Positions 1 to 9,679 of a DNA stretch of 25,194 nt are shown here, in pieces; the first letter of the stretch is position 1, and each line of letters opens with the position of its first letter. Position numbers and translations under genes: made by a program. The notes below the pieces were generated by a model. That model ran no database searches and was not told the DNA's origin. It saw nothing but the letters and a program-made list of their open reading frames with translations. This DNA is from Gammaproteobacteria bacterium (GTDB lineage: Bacteria; Pseudomonadota; Gammaproteobacteria; Poriferisulfidales; GCA-002705445), in contig NZYO01000005.1 of assembly GCA_002702235.1 (NCBI GenBank), positions 24,852 through 50,045 of the forward strand, read 5' to 3'.

Positions 1-575
1 GCAAATTTCAAAATGAAATATGCATAAGATCATCTAATAATATATACAATCAATCAATGGTGGCATCATTTATATATCATTTTGGAGAAAAGAAAACTGA
101 AAAATTAATGAAAAAATTTGTTAATAACTTTGCAAGAAAGCCTTCGGGTAATGATAGAGCACAAATTTATTCTATTTTAAAAGGAGAATGTAGTATTGCC
201 GTTGTAAATCATTACTATTATGCGAGATTGGTAAAAAGTAATGAAGAGAAGGATAAAGATATCCCAAATAAAACTAAAATAATATTTTTAGATCAAAATG
301 ATATAGGGTCTCATGTAAATCTAAGTGGTGTTGGCATAATCAAATCAAGTAAAAACATAAAAAATGCAAACTTACTAATTTCTTTTTTATTACAAAAAGA
401 ATCTCAAGCATGGTATGCAAAAGTTAATAATGAGTATCCAGTTATTGAAGCGGCAGAAAATAATAAAATATTAGATTCATGGGGTGACGTAAAGATGGAT
501 ATCGAAAGTGTTTCAAGTCTTGGTGAATTAAATGCAGCAGCAATCAAACTTATGGATAGAGTAGGATGGCAATAA
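1..575 (+). CDS. fbpA: Fe(III) ABC transporter substrate-binding protein, 5' end missing
   Basis: This is the periplasmic iron-binding component of an FbpABC/AfuABC-type Fe(III) importer. The reading frame is already open at base 3 and reads through the first in-frame ATG at 57, so the gene starts left of the window. Before that ATG the frame encodes residues such as ICIRSSNNIYNQS, a conserved stretch of this family, which shows that 57 is not the start. Further family marks are the segment KPSGNDRAQI and the tyrosine cluster NHYYYARL, which matches the adjacent tyrosines that bind ferric iron in FbpA proteins. About 190 residues are visible, roughly the C-terminal 55 percent. The permease and ATPase genes follow on the same strand, which supports the assignment. 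The stop lies inside the probable start region of the permease, suggesting translational coupling. Confidence 0.85.
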   Translation, partial: KFQNEICIRSSNNIYNQSMVASFIYHFGEKKTEKLMKKFVNNFARKPSGNDRAQIYSILKGECSIAVVNHYYYARLVKSNEEKDKDIPNKTKIIFLDQNDIGSHVNLSGVGIIKSSKNIKNANLLISFLLQKESQAWYAKVNNEYPVIEAAENNKILDSWGDVKMDIESVSSLGELNAAAIKLMDRVGWQ

Positions 576-2180
576 TATCAGAAAAAACATTTAGTTTAAT
601 CATATACGGGTAAAGTTAATATTAAGTCTTTAACTAAAATAATCGAACTTTTATTTATTGTTCCAATAATCATTTTATTAGGATCTCTTCTTTTGCCATT
701 TAATGATAACTGGACTCATTTAACTGATAATGTATTAAATTTATATTTAACAAATTCAGCCATTATAGGCATATCCGTTGCAATCATAACTCTGCTTATT
801 GGCGTTACCACAGCTTGGGTCACATGTTTTTTTAATTTCCCTTTTAGAAAAACATTAAGTGTAATTTTAATTCTACCTTTGGCCATGCCAGCGTACATTT
901 CAGCAATTACATATGTTGGAATTTTTGAAGACTCAAATATCATTGATATAAGAAATATTTATGGAGCAATTTTTCTAATATCTTTTGTGTTATATCCATA
1001 TGTATATTTATTAGCCAGATCATCTTTTCTCGAGCAATCAAAGGAAGTATTTGAAAATTCAGAAATGCTTAGTGCAACTTATTTTAAAATCTTTACAAAA
1101 ATATCATTACCGCTTGCAAGACCATCAATTGCTTTAGGTGTAACTTTAGCGACGCTTGACGCACTTGCTGATTACGGTACCGTAGAGTTCTTAGGAGTTC
1201 CGACATTTACAACAGGTATATTCCGAGTCTGGTTTGGAATGGAAGATACAATATCAGCTGCACAAATGGCGTCAGTTTTTTTAACTATTTTATTTGTAAT
1301 TATTATTTTTGAAAAAAATCTCAGAAGTAAAATAAGTTATTCAGAATCAATAAAGCACTCGAAACCATTTGAAAGAATAGAAATTAAAAATTTATCTAAA
1401 TTATTATGTATTCTGATTTGCTTAATACCTGCATTAATTGGTTTTTTGATTCCTTTCTCTCAAATTAGTATCTGGGCTTTTTTCATATCAGATTATGGTT
1501 GGGGAGATGAATTTTTTAAAATAGCTTTTCAAACATTAGCTCTTGCTTCTCTTGGTGCATTCATAATTATTTTTACGTCAATCATTATTTCGTTCACAAA
1601 AAGAATGCGACCAGATAGATTTATTTCTCGAGGGACAGAGATTGTCGCAATGGGATATGCCATACCTGGACCGGTGATTGCTATTGCTGTACTAGTTCCT
1701 TTGACTTTTATTGACAACTCATTTGGTGACCTAAGTTTATATTTTTTTGAAGTGCATACCGGACAGATTCTATCTGGAACATTGTTTACTATAATTTTTG
1801 CATACGCTATTCGTTTCTCAGCTATTGGAATTAGAACGATTGATAATGGTTTGAAAAGAATTAGTAAGACAGTAGATGAATCCGCAACAATGTTAAATAT
1901 TACTGAGAGAAAATTAATAAAAGATGTACATATGCCTATGATGAAAAGCAGTATATTAACTGGTTTTTTGATAATTTTTGTAGATATTATGAAAGAACTT
2001 CCTCTCACTTCTATTCTTAGACCCTTTAATTTTAATACTTTATCTGTTAAAGCATTTGAGCTTGCATCAGATGAAATGATTGTAGACGCATCCAACTTAT
2101 GTTTTGCAATAGTATTATTTGGTGTTTTACCAGTTATTCTAATAATGAGGAATATTTATGGTAATAGAAATCATGTATAA
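566..2180 (+). CDS. fbpB: Fe(III) ABC transporter permease (FbpB type), apparent one-base frameshift near the start
   Basis: This inner-membrane permease forms the channel for Fe(III). It is mostly hydrophobic, with about twelve likely membrane segments in two homologous halves. Each half has an EAA-type ATPase-contact loop: one near SATYFKIFTKISLPLARPS, the other near SATMLNITERKLIKDVHMP. The uninterrupted frame covers only 600-2180 and holds no ATG before the second membrane segment; the first usable codon in frame is a TTG at 693, which would cut off the first helix (KIIELLFIVPIIILLGS, encoded at about 636-686). An ATG at 566 overlapping the end of fbpA opens MAIISEKTFSLIIYG and hits a stop at 611. 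Removing one G from the GGG at 608-610 joins both frames into about 537 residues, the usual length for FbpB. I therefore annotate the whole span with a frameshift, either real or a sequence error. Confidence 0.8.
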
Positions 2181-2187
2181 TTAAATA

Positions 2188-3249
2188 ATGAGCAAAAAGC
2201 TTTTAGTTTCAGATCTGTCATTAGAATATAAAGGTAAAAAAGGTTTATCCACTTTAAAAAATATCACTTTTGATCTTAATGTTGAAGAGATAGGTTGCAT
2301 TTTAGGACCGAGTGGTTGCGGTAAGACCTCTTTGCTAAGAGCTATTGCCGGGCTTGAAGATATATCTGAGGGAAGAATTATTGTGGATGGTAGATGTATT
2401 AGTACACCAACCTCTAGGGTACCTTCAAATGAAAGGTCCATCGGAATGGTTTTTCAAGATTATGCATTATTTCCTAACCTTAACGTAGAAAAAAATATAG
2501 CTTTTAGTTTTAATAACAAAAATCAACCAGACAGCCAAAAGAAAATAAAGGAGTTGCTTGATTTAATTGGTCTCTCAGGGCAAAACAAAAAATTTCCTCA
2601 CGAATTATCAGGTGGTGAGCAACAAAGAGTTGCTTTAGCTAGAGCCATTGCTAATGAGCCAAACATATTATTATTAGACGAGCCTTTTTCTAGCATTGAT
2701 ACTGAAATAAAAGAAAATTTAATCAGAGATATAAAAAATTTATTGGATCATCTTTCAATTACAACATTAATGGTGACACATGATCAATATGAGGCTTTTT
2801 CTTTAGCAGACACAATTGCTGTTATGAACGAAGGTAAATTTCATCAAATTGGCTCCCCGTATGATATTTATCATGAGCCGTTAGATAGATTTGTTGCAGA
2901 TTTTATAGGTATGGGTACTTTTCTTCCTGCGACAGTTAACAGTCATGGAGTTGAAACACCGTTAGGCACTTTTCCTATCTTTAAAAAAGATATAATTAAT
3001 TTGAATAAAAATCAGCTTGAAATTTTTGTGAGACCTGACGATGTTGTTCATAATGATCAAAGCAACCTCAAAGCAATAGTTAAAGAAAAGCATTTTAGAG
3101 GTGCTGACTTTTTGTATCACTTAATGTTTAAAGATCAGTATGAGCTTTTGTGTTATGCTCCCAGTCATCATAATCACGCAATTGGTGAATCAATAGGTAT
3201 TGAAGTTCATATGAAACATGCAGTGCTATTTGAGAAAGAATTAATTTAA
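2188..3249 (+). CDS. fbpC: Fe(III) ABC transporter ATP-binding protein (FbpC type)
   Basis: This cytoplasmic ATPase drives the importer encoded just upstream; its ATG lies 8 bases past the permease stop. All ABC motifs are present in the 353-residue protein: Walker A GPSGCGKT at residues 40-47, Q-loop VFQD near 88-91, signature LSGGEQQR at 140-147, Walker B ILLLDEP at 160-166, and the switch histidine in VTHD at 196-199. After about residue 230 comes a C-terminal regulatory region of the TOBE/OB type found in FbpC, AfuC and related iron, sulfate and sugar importers (for example EIFVRPDDV). Specificity for Fe(III) is inferred from the neighbouring binding protein; the ATPase alone would not distinguish iron from sulfate or polyamines. 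Confidence 0.9.
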   Translation: MSKKLLVSDLSLEYKGKKGLSTLKNITFDLNVEEIGCILGPSGCGKTSLLRAIAGLEDISEGRIIVDGRCISTPTSRVPSNERSIGMVFQDYALFPNLNVEKNIAFSFNNKNQPDSQKKIKELLDLIGLSGQNKKFPHELSGGEQQRVALARAIANEPNILLLDEPFSSIDTEIKENLIRDIKNLLDHLSITTLMVTHDQYEAFSLADTIAVMNEGKFHQIGSPYDIYHEPLDRFVADFIGMGTFLPATVNSHGVETPLGTFPIFKKDIINLNKNQLEIFVRPDDVVHNDQSNLKAIVKEKHFRGADFLYHLMFKDQYELLCYAPSHHNHAIGESIGIEVHMKHAVLFEKELI

Positions 3250-3250
3250 G

Positions 3251-4918
3251 ATGAGTACAAAGTTTTCAAAAAAAATCGTTAGCGGTTATGAAAGGGCCCC
3301 ATCGAGAGCAATGTTAAGAGGGGTGGGCTTCAAAGACAAAGATTTTTTTATACCGCAAGTTGGCATTGCTTCCACATGGAGTCAAGTTACTCCTTGTAAC
3401 ATGCATATTGATAAACTTGCGCTTAAAGTCAGCAAGTCTCTTTCTAAACATAATGTTAAGCCAGTTATATTTAATAGCATCACAATTTCTGATGGAATTT
3501 CTATGGGTACTGAGGGCATGAAATATTCTTTGGTTTCAAGAGAAGTTATTGCTGATTCTATTGAGACTGTTGTTGGGTGCGAGGGTTTTGATGGATTAAT
3601 TACAATTGGTGGTTGTGACAAAAATATGCCTGGATGCTTGATTGCAATGTCAAGATTAAATAGACCTTCTGTCTTTATTTATGGTGGAACGATAATGCCA
3701 GGAAAACACAACAATAAAAATATTGATATTGTCTCTGTTTTTGAAGCTGTTGGAGAATTTTCAAAAGGACGTATTTCAAAAAAAGAACTAACTAATATTG
3801 AGACGAAAGCAATTCCAGGCCCAGGTTCTTGTGGAGGTATGTATACAGCAAATACAATGGCATCGGCTATCGAAGCCCTCGGGATGAGCTTACCTGGAAG
3901 TTCTTCGCAAGCAGCTATTTCTAAACAAAAAATGCTAGATTGTGAGAACGCAAGCAAGGCTTTAGCAAATTTAATCAAAAAAGATATTAAGCCTTCAGAT
4001 ATTATGACTAAAAAAGCATTTTATAACGCAATTACAATTGTAATTGCTCTTGGTGGTTCAACTAATGCGGTTTTACATATAATAGCTATGGCGAAAGCCA
4101 TGCATATTAATATTAATCTTGATGACTTTTCTAAAATAGGAAAAAAAGTTCCGGTTCTTGCCGATTTAAGGCCCAGTGGAAAATATATGATGTCAGAATT
4201 AGTGAATATAGGTGGTATTCAACCTCTTATGAAGTATTTACTTAAACACGGGCTATTATATGGTGATTGCTTAACGGTAACAGGTAAAACTTTGGAGCAA
4301 AATCTTAGGAATGTGAAACCATATAAAAAAGGTCAAAAGATCATTAAACCCATAGACAACCCTGTAAAGAAAGATAGCCATTTAGTTATCTTATATGGAA
4401 ATCTTGCAAGAGATGGGGCAGTTGCAAAAATTTCTGGAAAAGAGGGTTTAAGTTTTACAGGTAAGGCAATATGTTTTGATTCAGAAGAATCTGCAATGCG
4501 CTCCATACTGAATGGAAAAGTAAAAAAAGGTCATGTAGTTATTATCAGATTTGAAGGACCAAAAGGAGGGCCTGGCATGAGAGAGATGTTGGGACCTACA
4601 AGTGCAATTATGGGTGCCGGATTAGGTAAAGATGTCGCTTTAATTACTGACGGGAGGTTTTCTGGTGGCAGTCATGGTTTTGTAATTGGTCACGTTTCTC
4701 CTGAAGCCGCTGAAGGGGGCGAAATTGCCATTGTTAGAAATGGTGACTCTATTACAATTGATGCAAAATCAAAAAAAATCTCTTTACATCTGACAGCGAA
4801 AGAAATCAAACATAGAAAAAGTAAATTACCTGCTCATAAGTCCAAATACAAAAAAGGGGTTTTAGCAAAATATGCAAAATCTGTAAGCTCTGCATCTGAA
4901 GGTGCAATAACTGATTAA
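3251..4918 (+). CDS. ilvD: Dihydroxy-acid dehydratase
   Basis: IlvD converts 2,3-dihydroxy-isovalerate and 2,3-dihydroxy-3-methylvalerate to the corresponding 2-oxo acids in valine and isoleucine synthesis, using an Fe-S cluster and Mg. The 555-residue protein shows the IlvD/Edd cluster cysteines at 49 (TPCN), 122 ([10 protein letters not shown]) and 194 ([15 protein letters not shown]), and the C-terminal signature [11 protein letters not shown]. It matches the shorter form of the family (about 550-560 residues) rather than the roughly 616-residue E. coli enzyme. Its ATG begins one base after the fbpC stop, so it is probably co-transcribed with the iron importer. Edd or sugar-acid dehydratases share the fold; the length and motifs favour IlvD. 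Confidence 0.93.
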   Translation: MSTKFSKKIVSGYERAPSRAMLRGVGFKDKDFFIPQVGIASTWSQVTPCNMHIDKLALKVSKSLSKHNVKPVIFNSITISDGISMGTEGMKYSLVSREVIADSIETVVGCEGFDGLITIGGCDKNMPGCLIAMSRLNRPSVFIYGGTIMPGKHNNKNIDIVSVFEAVGEFSKGRISKKELTNIETKAIPGPGSCGGMYTANTMASAIEALGMSLPGSSSQAAISKQKMLDCENASKALANLIKKDIKPSDIMTKKAFYNAITIVIALGGSTNAVLHIIAMAKAMHININLDDFSKIGKKVPVLADLRPSGKYMMSELVNIGGIQPLMKYLLKHGLLYGDCLTVTGKTLEQNLRNVKPYKKGQKIIKPIDNPVKKDSHLVILYGNLARDGAVAKISGKEGLSFTGKAICFDSEESAMRSILNGKVKKGHVVIIRFEGPKGGPGMREMLGPTSAIMGAGLGKDVALITDGRFSGGSHGFVIGHVSPEAAEGGEIAIVRNGDSITIDAKSKKISLHLTAKEIKHRKSKLPAHKSKYKKGVLAKYAKSVSSASEGAITD

Positions 4919-4959
4919 GTCATCAATAGTCTTATTACTTTAAAAAAGCATTGAGTTAA

Positions 4960-4974
4960 TGTTATATTATAACA
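4960..4974. promoter_or_regulatory. Predicted Zur (zinc uptake regulator) operator
   Basis: The sequence TGTTATATTATAACA is a perfect 15-base palindrome around a central T. It matches the core GTTATAnTATAAC known for gammaproteobacterial Zur boxes. It lies 35 bases before the start of the COG0523 GTPase gene, a class commonly repressed by Zur. A Zur dimer bound here with zinc would be expected to block transcription of the GTPase-DUF1826 pair. The site is seen in the sequence; binding is inferred. Confidence 0.7.
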
Positions 4975-5009
4975 GTTAGTTGTTTTATTATTTCTATGGA
5001 GTTGATTTA

Positions 5010-6212
5010 ATGAATAAATTACCTGTCACAGTTCTTTCTGGTTTCTTAGGTGCTGGAAAAACTACCGTATTAACAAATATTTTAAATAATCGAGAAGATA
5101 AAAAAGTCGCTGTAATTGTAAATGACATGAGTGAAATCAATATTGACAGTTCAATGGTGCAAAATGAAGTTTCTTTAAGCCATAAAGAAGAAAAATTAGT
5201 AGAAATGAGTAATGGTTGTATTTGTTGTACCCTTAGGGAGGATTTGCTTATTGAAGTAACAAAGTTAGCCAAAGACGGCAGATTTGATTACTTAGTAATA
5301 GAATCGACCGGCATTTCTGAGCCTTTGCCTGTTGCAGAAACATTTACCTTCGCTGATGAGGACGGCGTTTCTCTATCAGATGTTGCAAAATTAGATACAA
5401 TGGTAACTGTTGTTGACGCAGTAAACTTTCTTAAAGATTATGAAGAGGCAAAATATTTAAAAGAAACAGGAGAATCTTTGGGGGAAGAAGACGAAAGAAG
5501 TGTAGCAGACCTTCTTGTAGAACAAGTTGAATTTGCTGATGTTATACTTATAAGTAAAACAGACTTGGTTGAAAAATCAATTTTAGAAAAGTTAATTGCC
5601 ATTATTAAAACTTTAAACACTCGTGCTAAAATTATTCCTATTTCAAATGGCAATATTGAAACTAAAAAAATATTAAATACTGGGCTTTTTAATTTTGAAC
5701 AAGCACAGCTTGCCCCAGGCTGGCTAAAAGAAATGCGTGGGGAACATATTCCTGAAACTGAAGAATATGGTATCACTAGCTTTGTTTATCAAGCCAGAAA
5801 ACCTTTTTATCCAAAAAAGTTTTTTGAGTTTTTACATAGAAAAGATCATTCAGGTAAACTTATTCGCTCGAAAGGTTATTTTTGGCTTGCTACTCGCCCA
5901 CAATTCGCAGGTCAATGGAGTCAGGCTGGCGGCGTTGCACATTATGGGTTCGCAGGTATGTGGTGGAAAGCCGTACCTAAAGAAAACTGGCCTGATGACC
6001 AAGACTATTTAAACTCAATCAAAGAAAATTGGGTTGAACCATTCGGAGATATGAGACAGGAATTAGTTTTTATTGGCCAAGGCATAGATAAAGATGAAGT
6101 CACTCGAGCATTAGACGAGTGCCTTTTAACAGATGATGATTTATTAAAAGGTAAAAACCATTGGGCTTCGTTTGATGATCCTTTTCCTAATGATTGGCAA
6201 GAGACTCCATGA
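5010..6212 (+). CDS. COG0523 (CobW/ZigA/ZagA-like) GTPase, probable zinc metallochaperone
   Basis: This is a P-loop GTPase of the COG0523 family. The start at 5010 ([14 protein letters not shown]) is chosen because GGAG lies about 8 bases upstream and the family begins there; the frame itself extends 10 codons further left. In the 400-residue protein, Walker A is GFLGAGKT at 11-18, the metal-binding CxCC motif (GCICC) is at 69-73, and the base-recognition motif is SKTD at 182-185. The second half is a CobW C-terminal domain with the ZigA-like segment [17 protein letters not shown]. Length and C-terminal features fit the ZigA/ZagA subgroup rather than CobW (cobalamin) or HypB. The Zur-like box upstream and the coupled DUF1826 gene point to zinc delivery when zinc is scarce. 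The exact client protein cannot be told from sequence. Confidence 0.88.
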   Translation: MNKLPVTVLSGFLGAGKTTVLTNILNNREDKKVAVIVNDMSEINIDSSMVQNEVSLSHKEEKLVEMSNGCICCTLREDLLIEVTKLAKDGRFDYLVIESTGISEPLPVAETFTFADEDGVSLSDVAKLDTMVTVVDAVNFLKDYEEAKYLKETGESLGEEDERSVADLLVEQVEFADVILISKTDLVEKSILEKLIAIIKTLNTRAKIIPISNGNIETKKILNTGLFNFEQAQLAPGWLKEMRGEHIPETEEYGITSFVYQARKPFYPKKFFEFLHRKDHSGKLIRSKGYFWLATRPQFAGQWSQAGGVAHYGFAGMWWKAVPKENWPDDQDYLNSIKENWVEPFGDMRQELVFIGQGIDKDEVTRALDECLLTDDDLLKGKNHWASFDDPFPNDWQETP

Positions 6213-6889
6213 GTAAGTACATGAACAACTCAAATTGTAAAGTTTTAACAAGCTTTCAAAGACGAAGTTATATAGGGAATGAATCACACGAATTATCTGA
6301 AATTTATAATGATGAAATTAATATTTCTATTTGGCAAAGAAAGATAGATGATCATCTTTTGAAAGTAGCCAGTGAAATTATTGAAGCTGACCCTAGATTA
6401 CAAATATCAAAACTTATTAAACCTGAGGAAGTGGAAGAAACATTATTTTCAAAACTAGGCTTAGGAGATGATATTTTATATTTTTCAGAGGATATTAGAG
6501 AATTAGTTAATATGTTTTGTTATTTATTTAATTTAAAAAGAGTAGGTTTTAGACTATCAGTATTAGATCGTGCAATGTGCCCACGCTTTCATGTTGATAT
6601 GGTCCCATGTAGATTAATTACAACCTATCAGGGAATTGCTACTGAATGGATTGAACACTGCCAAGTGAATCGAAGTAAATTAGGTGCTGCAAGTCATGGT
6701 AAAACTGATGATGAGTCAGGAGTTTACTCAAAGAATTCTGATATTCAAAAACTTAAAGTAGGGCATGTAGCTTTGTTAAAAGGCGAGGGATGGAATAATA
6801 ACACCGGTGGTGGCTTAGTTCATAGATCACCAGACGTGAAGAATGATAAAGATAGGCGCCTATTATTAACATTAGATTTTGGAGACTGA
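6209..6889 (+). CDS. DUF1826 domain protein, zinc-regulon partner of the COG0523 GTPase
   Basis: This 226-residue protein is recognised as DUF1826 by the segment [19 protein letters not shown] (about 124-142) and the downstream GGLVHRSP (about 201-208). Its function is not established. The start at 6209 is chosen because the ATG overlaps the GTPase stop (ATGA), a typical coupled start; a TTG further left is less likely. H128, D130 and H205, followed by an arginine pair near 216-217, form an H-x-D...H...R order like the iron and 2-oxoglutarate ligands of cupin-fold dioxygenases. The flanking cysteines C124 and C134 could bind metal. This resemblance is my inference. The coupling to a ZigA-like GTPase under a Zur-like box suggests that it acts, or receives metal, under zinc starvation. 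Confidence 0.8.
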   Translation: MSKYMNNSNCKVLTSFQRRSYIGNESHELSEIYNDEINISIWQRKIDDHLLKVASEIIEADPRLQISKLIKPEEVEETLFSKLGLGDDILYFSEDIRELVNMFCYLFNLKRVGFRLSVLDRAMCPRFHVDMVPCRLITTYQGIATEWIEHCQVNRSKLGAASHGKTDDESGVYSKNSDIQKLKVGHVALLKGEGWNNNTGGGLVHRSPDVKNDKDRRLLLTLDFGD

Positions 6890-6891
6890 AT

Positions 6892-7131
6892 TTAACTTGC
6901 CTTAAAACTAAATCTTCCAGTCATAATCCATCTTAATATAATATATGTTGGAAAAGTTAAAAGTGCAGCCATAGATAAAGTGTTTGACGAAATTTCAGTA
7001 TACATAGCCATTAATTTAAATAGGGAGCGTCCCTTAATATAAATGTAAATAATATTAATTGGATGCATTAAAAAAAATAGAAGTGTAATCGCATACAAAA
7101 ATCTATTAATTTGTTGAGAAATACCGGCCAT
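6892..7131 (-). CDS. Small predicted membrane protein, unknown function
   Basis: This 79-residue protein has two strongly hydrophobic segments, roughly residues 10-33 and 54-69, separated by a charged loop, and a basic tail (MTGRFSFKAS). No family is recognised. It converges with the DUF1826 gene, the two stops being two bases apart. No clear ribosome binding site precedes the ATG, so the start is uncertain. Its amphipathic layout looks protein-like rather than random, and no other gene overlaps it; still, it could be spurious. Confidence 0.5.
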   Translation of the reverse strand: MAGISQQINRFLYAITLLFFLMHPINIIYIYIKGRSLFKLMAMYTEISSNTLSMAALLTFPTYIILRWIMTGRFSFKAS

Positions 7132-7188
7132 ATAAATATTTTAGCAAAGAATAAGTTTTAAATAAAATTTCAGGAAATAGTAAATACT

Positions 7189-8049
7189 TTATTTTTCAAT
7201 AAGTTCTACTAAAATCTTTTCCATATTTTCATAAAACCAATGGTGACCCCCGTTTTCAATTGGAATAAACTTGGCATTTTTATAGAAGTCTGTGTAAAAG
7301 TTAGCCATTTCCACGGGAACAGTTGGATCATCTTTACCATGCCAAATATTTATTTGGCCATTATAATATTTGTTTTTATATTCCCAACCAAATAGAAATA
7401 AATGTATATCTTGCATAATTCCCTCTACACCGCTTTCAAATGCCGAAAAATTTGACTTGATAAGAGAATCCCTAATTTTAATATTTTTAAGTGCTTTCTT
7501 ATCGTTTCTTGATGAGTGAAAACAAAGAATTTTTAAGAATATTCTTTTAAATCTTTTTCCATATTTAAAAATAACTTTTAACATACAACTTGCTAGGAAT
7601 TTATTTTTTTTAAATAAAACTAATATTAACTTTTGTGGTGTACCCATTTTTTTAAGATTTTTTTTATCAATTGGACCTAATGCACTTATTAGGTTTAAAG
7701 ACAAAAAATTTTCAGGAATTGAGTTTGCTAATGCAAATGCATAAGGCCCACCCCCAGATACTCCAATTAAATGACATGAACTTATATTTTGTTTTGCCAT
7801 TAGCTCTTTAATATCTTCTGAGTAATCTGAAAGCCGATTAAAAATTTTATAAGACGATTTGCCAATACCTGGTCGACTAGGAGCAATCAAACTAAAATTA
7901 AATTTTTTAGCAAGTTCATGAAAGTTTTCGAACATGAATTTAGAAGCGGGTGTGCCATGCAGACATAAAATAGGCGTTCCATTTTCTGCGCCATATAAAT
8001 CAAATGATAATTTCCTGCCATCCTTAAGTGTTAGTGAGTGAGTTTTCAA
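7189..8049 (-). CDS. Alpha/beta-fold hydrolase
   Basis: This 286-residue protein of the alpha/beta hydrolase fold probably acts in the cytoplasm on an unknown ester, lactone or similar substrate. Visible features are the oxyanion loop HGTP at 31-34, the nucleophile elbow GVSGGG with Ser98, an acidic residue in HGKDDPTVPV (Asp240 or Asp241), and the catalytic histidine in GGHHWF (269 or 270). A Lys- and Phe-rich lid region lies between about 130 and 220. It sits 10 bases downstream of the Sel1-repeat gene on the same strand, so the two are likely one transcript. Family members include haloalkane dehalogenases, epoxide hydrolases and bromide-free haloperoxidase-like proteins; the sequence does not decide between them. 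Confidence 0.85.
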   Translation of the reverse strand: MKTHSLTLKDGRKLSFDLYGAENGTPILCLHGTPASKFMFENFHELAKKFNFSLIAPSRPGIGKSSYKIFNRLSDYSEDIKELMAKQNISSCHLIGVSGGGPYAFALANSIPENFLSLNLISALGPIDKKNLKKMGTPQKLILVLFKKNKFLASCMLKVIFKYGKRFKRIFLKILCFHSSRNDKKALKNIKIRDSLIKSNFSAFESGVEGIMQDIHLFLFGWEYKNKYYNGQINIWHGKDDPTVPVEMANFYTDFYKNAKFIPIENGGHHWFYENMEKILVELIEK

Positions 8050-8059
8050 ATTTTTTATA

Positions 8060-8482
8060 TTAAAAGCCGGCTCTTTTCAGATATTCTTTAGCTTTAACAG
8101 GGTCTTTTTCTACTATTTTTCCTTCTTCATACATTAACGCTAATGTAGTGAGTGAACCTGTAAGTCCTTGGTCTGCTGCTTTCGAAAACCATTTTACAGC
8201 TAACTCGCCATTTTGTTCCGTACAATCACCTTCCATGTACATGAACCCTAAGCCATGTTGTGCAAGTGGATGCCCACTTTCAGCCGCTTTTTTCATCCAC
8301 TTGAAAGCCAACAATGGATTTTCTTTATTACCTAAACCATTCTGGTACATTATTGCGCATCTGTGCTGAGCTTCTAAATTACCTTCTTCAGCCAATGGAC
8401 TAAGAAGTTGCATAGCTCTTGTGAAATGTTTTGCTTCAAATGCTTGCAGCCCACTCGCTAAATCAACATCAATTCTTTTCAT
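8060..8482 (-). CDS. Sel1-like repeat (SLR/TPR) protein
   Basis: This 140-residue protein is made of about three Sel1-like repeats, recognised by units such as EAQHRCAIMYQNGLG, AQHGLGFMYMEGDCTEQNGE and SLTTLALMYEEGKIVEKD, with the A..W..KAA pattern between them. Such repeats form a helical solenoid used for protein-protein contacts. No signal peptide is visible. The frame can be read from 8548, but the extra 22 residues look non-native and would run into the divergent gene's control region, so the ATG at 8482 (MKRIDVD) is preferred. It leads a probable two-gene unit with the hydrolase. The partner is unknown. Confidence 0.8.
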   Translation of the reverse strand: MKRIDVDLASGLQAFEAKHFTRAMQLLSPLAEEGNLEAQHRCAIMYQNGLGNKENPLLAFKWMKKAAESGHPLAQHGLGFMYMEGDCTEQNGELAVKWFSKAADQGLTGSLTTLALMYEEGKIVEKDPVKAKEYLKRAGF

Positions 8483-8560
8483 ATTTTCAAAACCGTTTAA
8501 ATTATTTATAGTATTATGAAGATAAATTAATGAAAAGAAAATATACACAATGGAGATATT

Positions 8561-9649
8561 TTGAAAAGTTTAAGAGGTGCAATCCAGAAAGTAGCAACAG
8601 GACCGGAGTATAGTAAAGATATATCATTAGATGAAAGTTACGATGCAATGATGAATATTCTCAATCAGGATGTTGACCCAGTTCAGGCTGCAATTTATTT
8701 AATCTCTTTAAGAATGAAAAGAGAGACTATTGAAGAGAACTCAGGCTCTCTAAAAGCGTTAATTGATAATTCAGATATTTTAACCACAAATGTAAGTGAT
8801 CTTGTTGATTTGGCAGAGCCATACAATGGATTTTTAAGAAATACTCCAATTTCACCATTTGTTCCAGCAGTATTAGCTTCATGTGGACTTCCATGTTACT
8901 CGCATGGCTTAGCTAAAGTTGGACCAAAATTTGGTTTGACTCATCATTTAGTTTTAAAAGAGTTTGGGTTTGATGTTACTAAAAGCCTTAATGACGCAGC
9001 TGCGCAAATTAATGACCCGGACATTGGTTGGTCTTATATTGATCAAAGTATTTTTTGTAACCCGCTGCATAATTTAGTGGACTTAAGAACAAGAATGGTT
9101 AAGAGAACTGTGATAACTACTATAGAAGTCTTAGTTGGTCCATTAAGAGGCTTAAATAAAACTCATCTTTATACCGGGTATGTACATACAGCATATCCGC
9201 CAATTTACTTACACTTAGCAAAAGTATCTGGTTACGACTCAGCCACACTCGTAAAAGGAGTTGAGGGCGGTGTTTCACCTGCATTGAGACAAGATTCTAA
9301 AATTTTTCATTACAATGGTAGTGAAGAACTACAACCAAAGTTCAACCCAAGTGATATTTCCATTAGTCAAAATATGAGAGCTGTACCTCTTCCAGATTTG
9401 GCTAAAAGCAAATCAGGCCTAGATGAAATTTCTGCAGATATAGACGTAAAAGAATTTGCATCAAAAACAGCTGAAATTGGAGAGGAAGCATTATCTGGCA
9501 AAGACTCACCAGCTCTCGACTCAATTATTTATACTTCATCAATTATTTATAGTTTAATTAAAAATAAGTCTTTATTCGAATCATCAGATATAATTCGAAA
9601 ATCAATTAAAAAAGGCACAGCAAAAAGTTTTTTCAAAAACGCAATTTGA
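8561..9649 (+). CDS. Anthranilate phosphoribosyltransferase-like (TrpD2/YbiB-type) protein
   Basis: This 362-residue protein has the layout of the TrpD/nucleoside phosphorylase superfamily: an N-terminal helical domain (about 1-75), then an alpha/beta domain. The usual PRPP-binding glycine loop (GTGGD) is replaced by EPYNGFLRN near residues 86-94, and the KHGN motif by YSHGLAKVG near 108-116, as in the YbiB/TrpD2 group, which is not a tryptophan-synthesis enzyme. The TTG start is chosen because GGAGA lies 5-6 bases upstream and no in-frame ATG gives the conserved N-terminus. No other trp gene is nearby. YbiB-type proteins have been reported to bind nucleic acid, so an RNA- or DNA-related role is possible but unproven here. 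Confidence 0.75.
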   Translation: MKSLRGAIQKVATGPEYSKDISLDESYDAMMNILNQDVDPVQAAIYLISLRMKRETIEENSGSLKALIDNSDILTTNVSDLVDLAEPYNGFLRNTPISPFVPAVLASCGLPCYSHGLAKVGPKFGLTHHLVLKEFGFDVTKSLNDAAAQINDPDIGWSYIDQSIFCNPLHNLVDLRTRMVKRTVITTIEVLVGPLRGLNKTHLYTGYVHTAYPPIYLHLAKVSGYDSATLVKGVEGGVSPALRQDSKIFHYNGSEELQPKFNPSDISISQNMRAVPLPDLAKSKSGLDEISADIDVKEFASKTAEIGEEALSGKDSPALDSIIYTSSIIYSLIKNKSLFESSDIIRKSIKKGTAKSFFKNAI

Positions 9650-9679
9650 TATATAATAATTTTTTTTTAGGAAAATATA

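Noticed and set aside
1529..2095. Long antisense open frame within the iron permease
   Set aside because: It is a reverse-strand shadow of a conserved permease, with no start signal or protein-like motif of its own.
4915..4945. Terminator hairpin after ilvD
   Set aside because: Only a four-base TAAG/CTTA stem with a long loop can be drawn and no T run follows closely.
5737..6012. Second open frame inside the COG0523 GTPase gene
   Set aside because: It overlaps the conserved C-terminal domain in another frame and has no family features.
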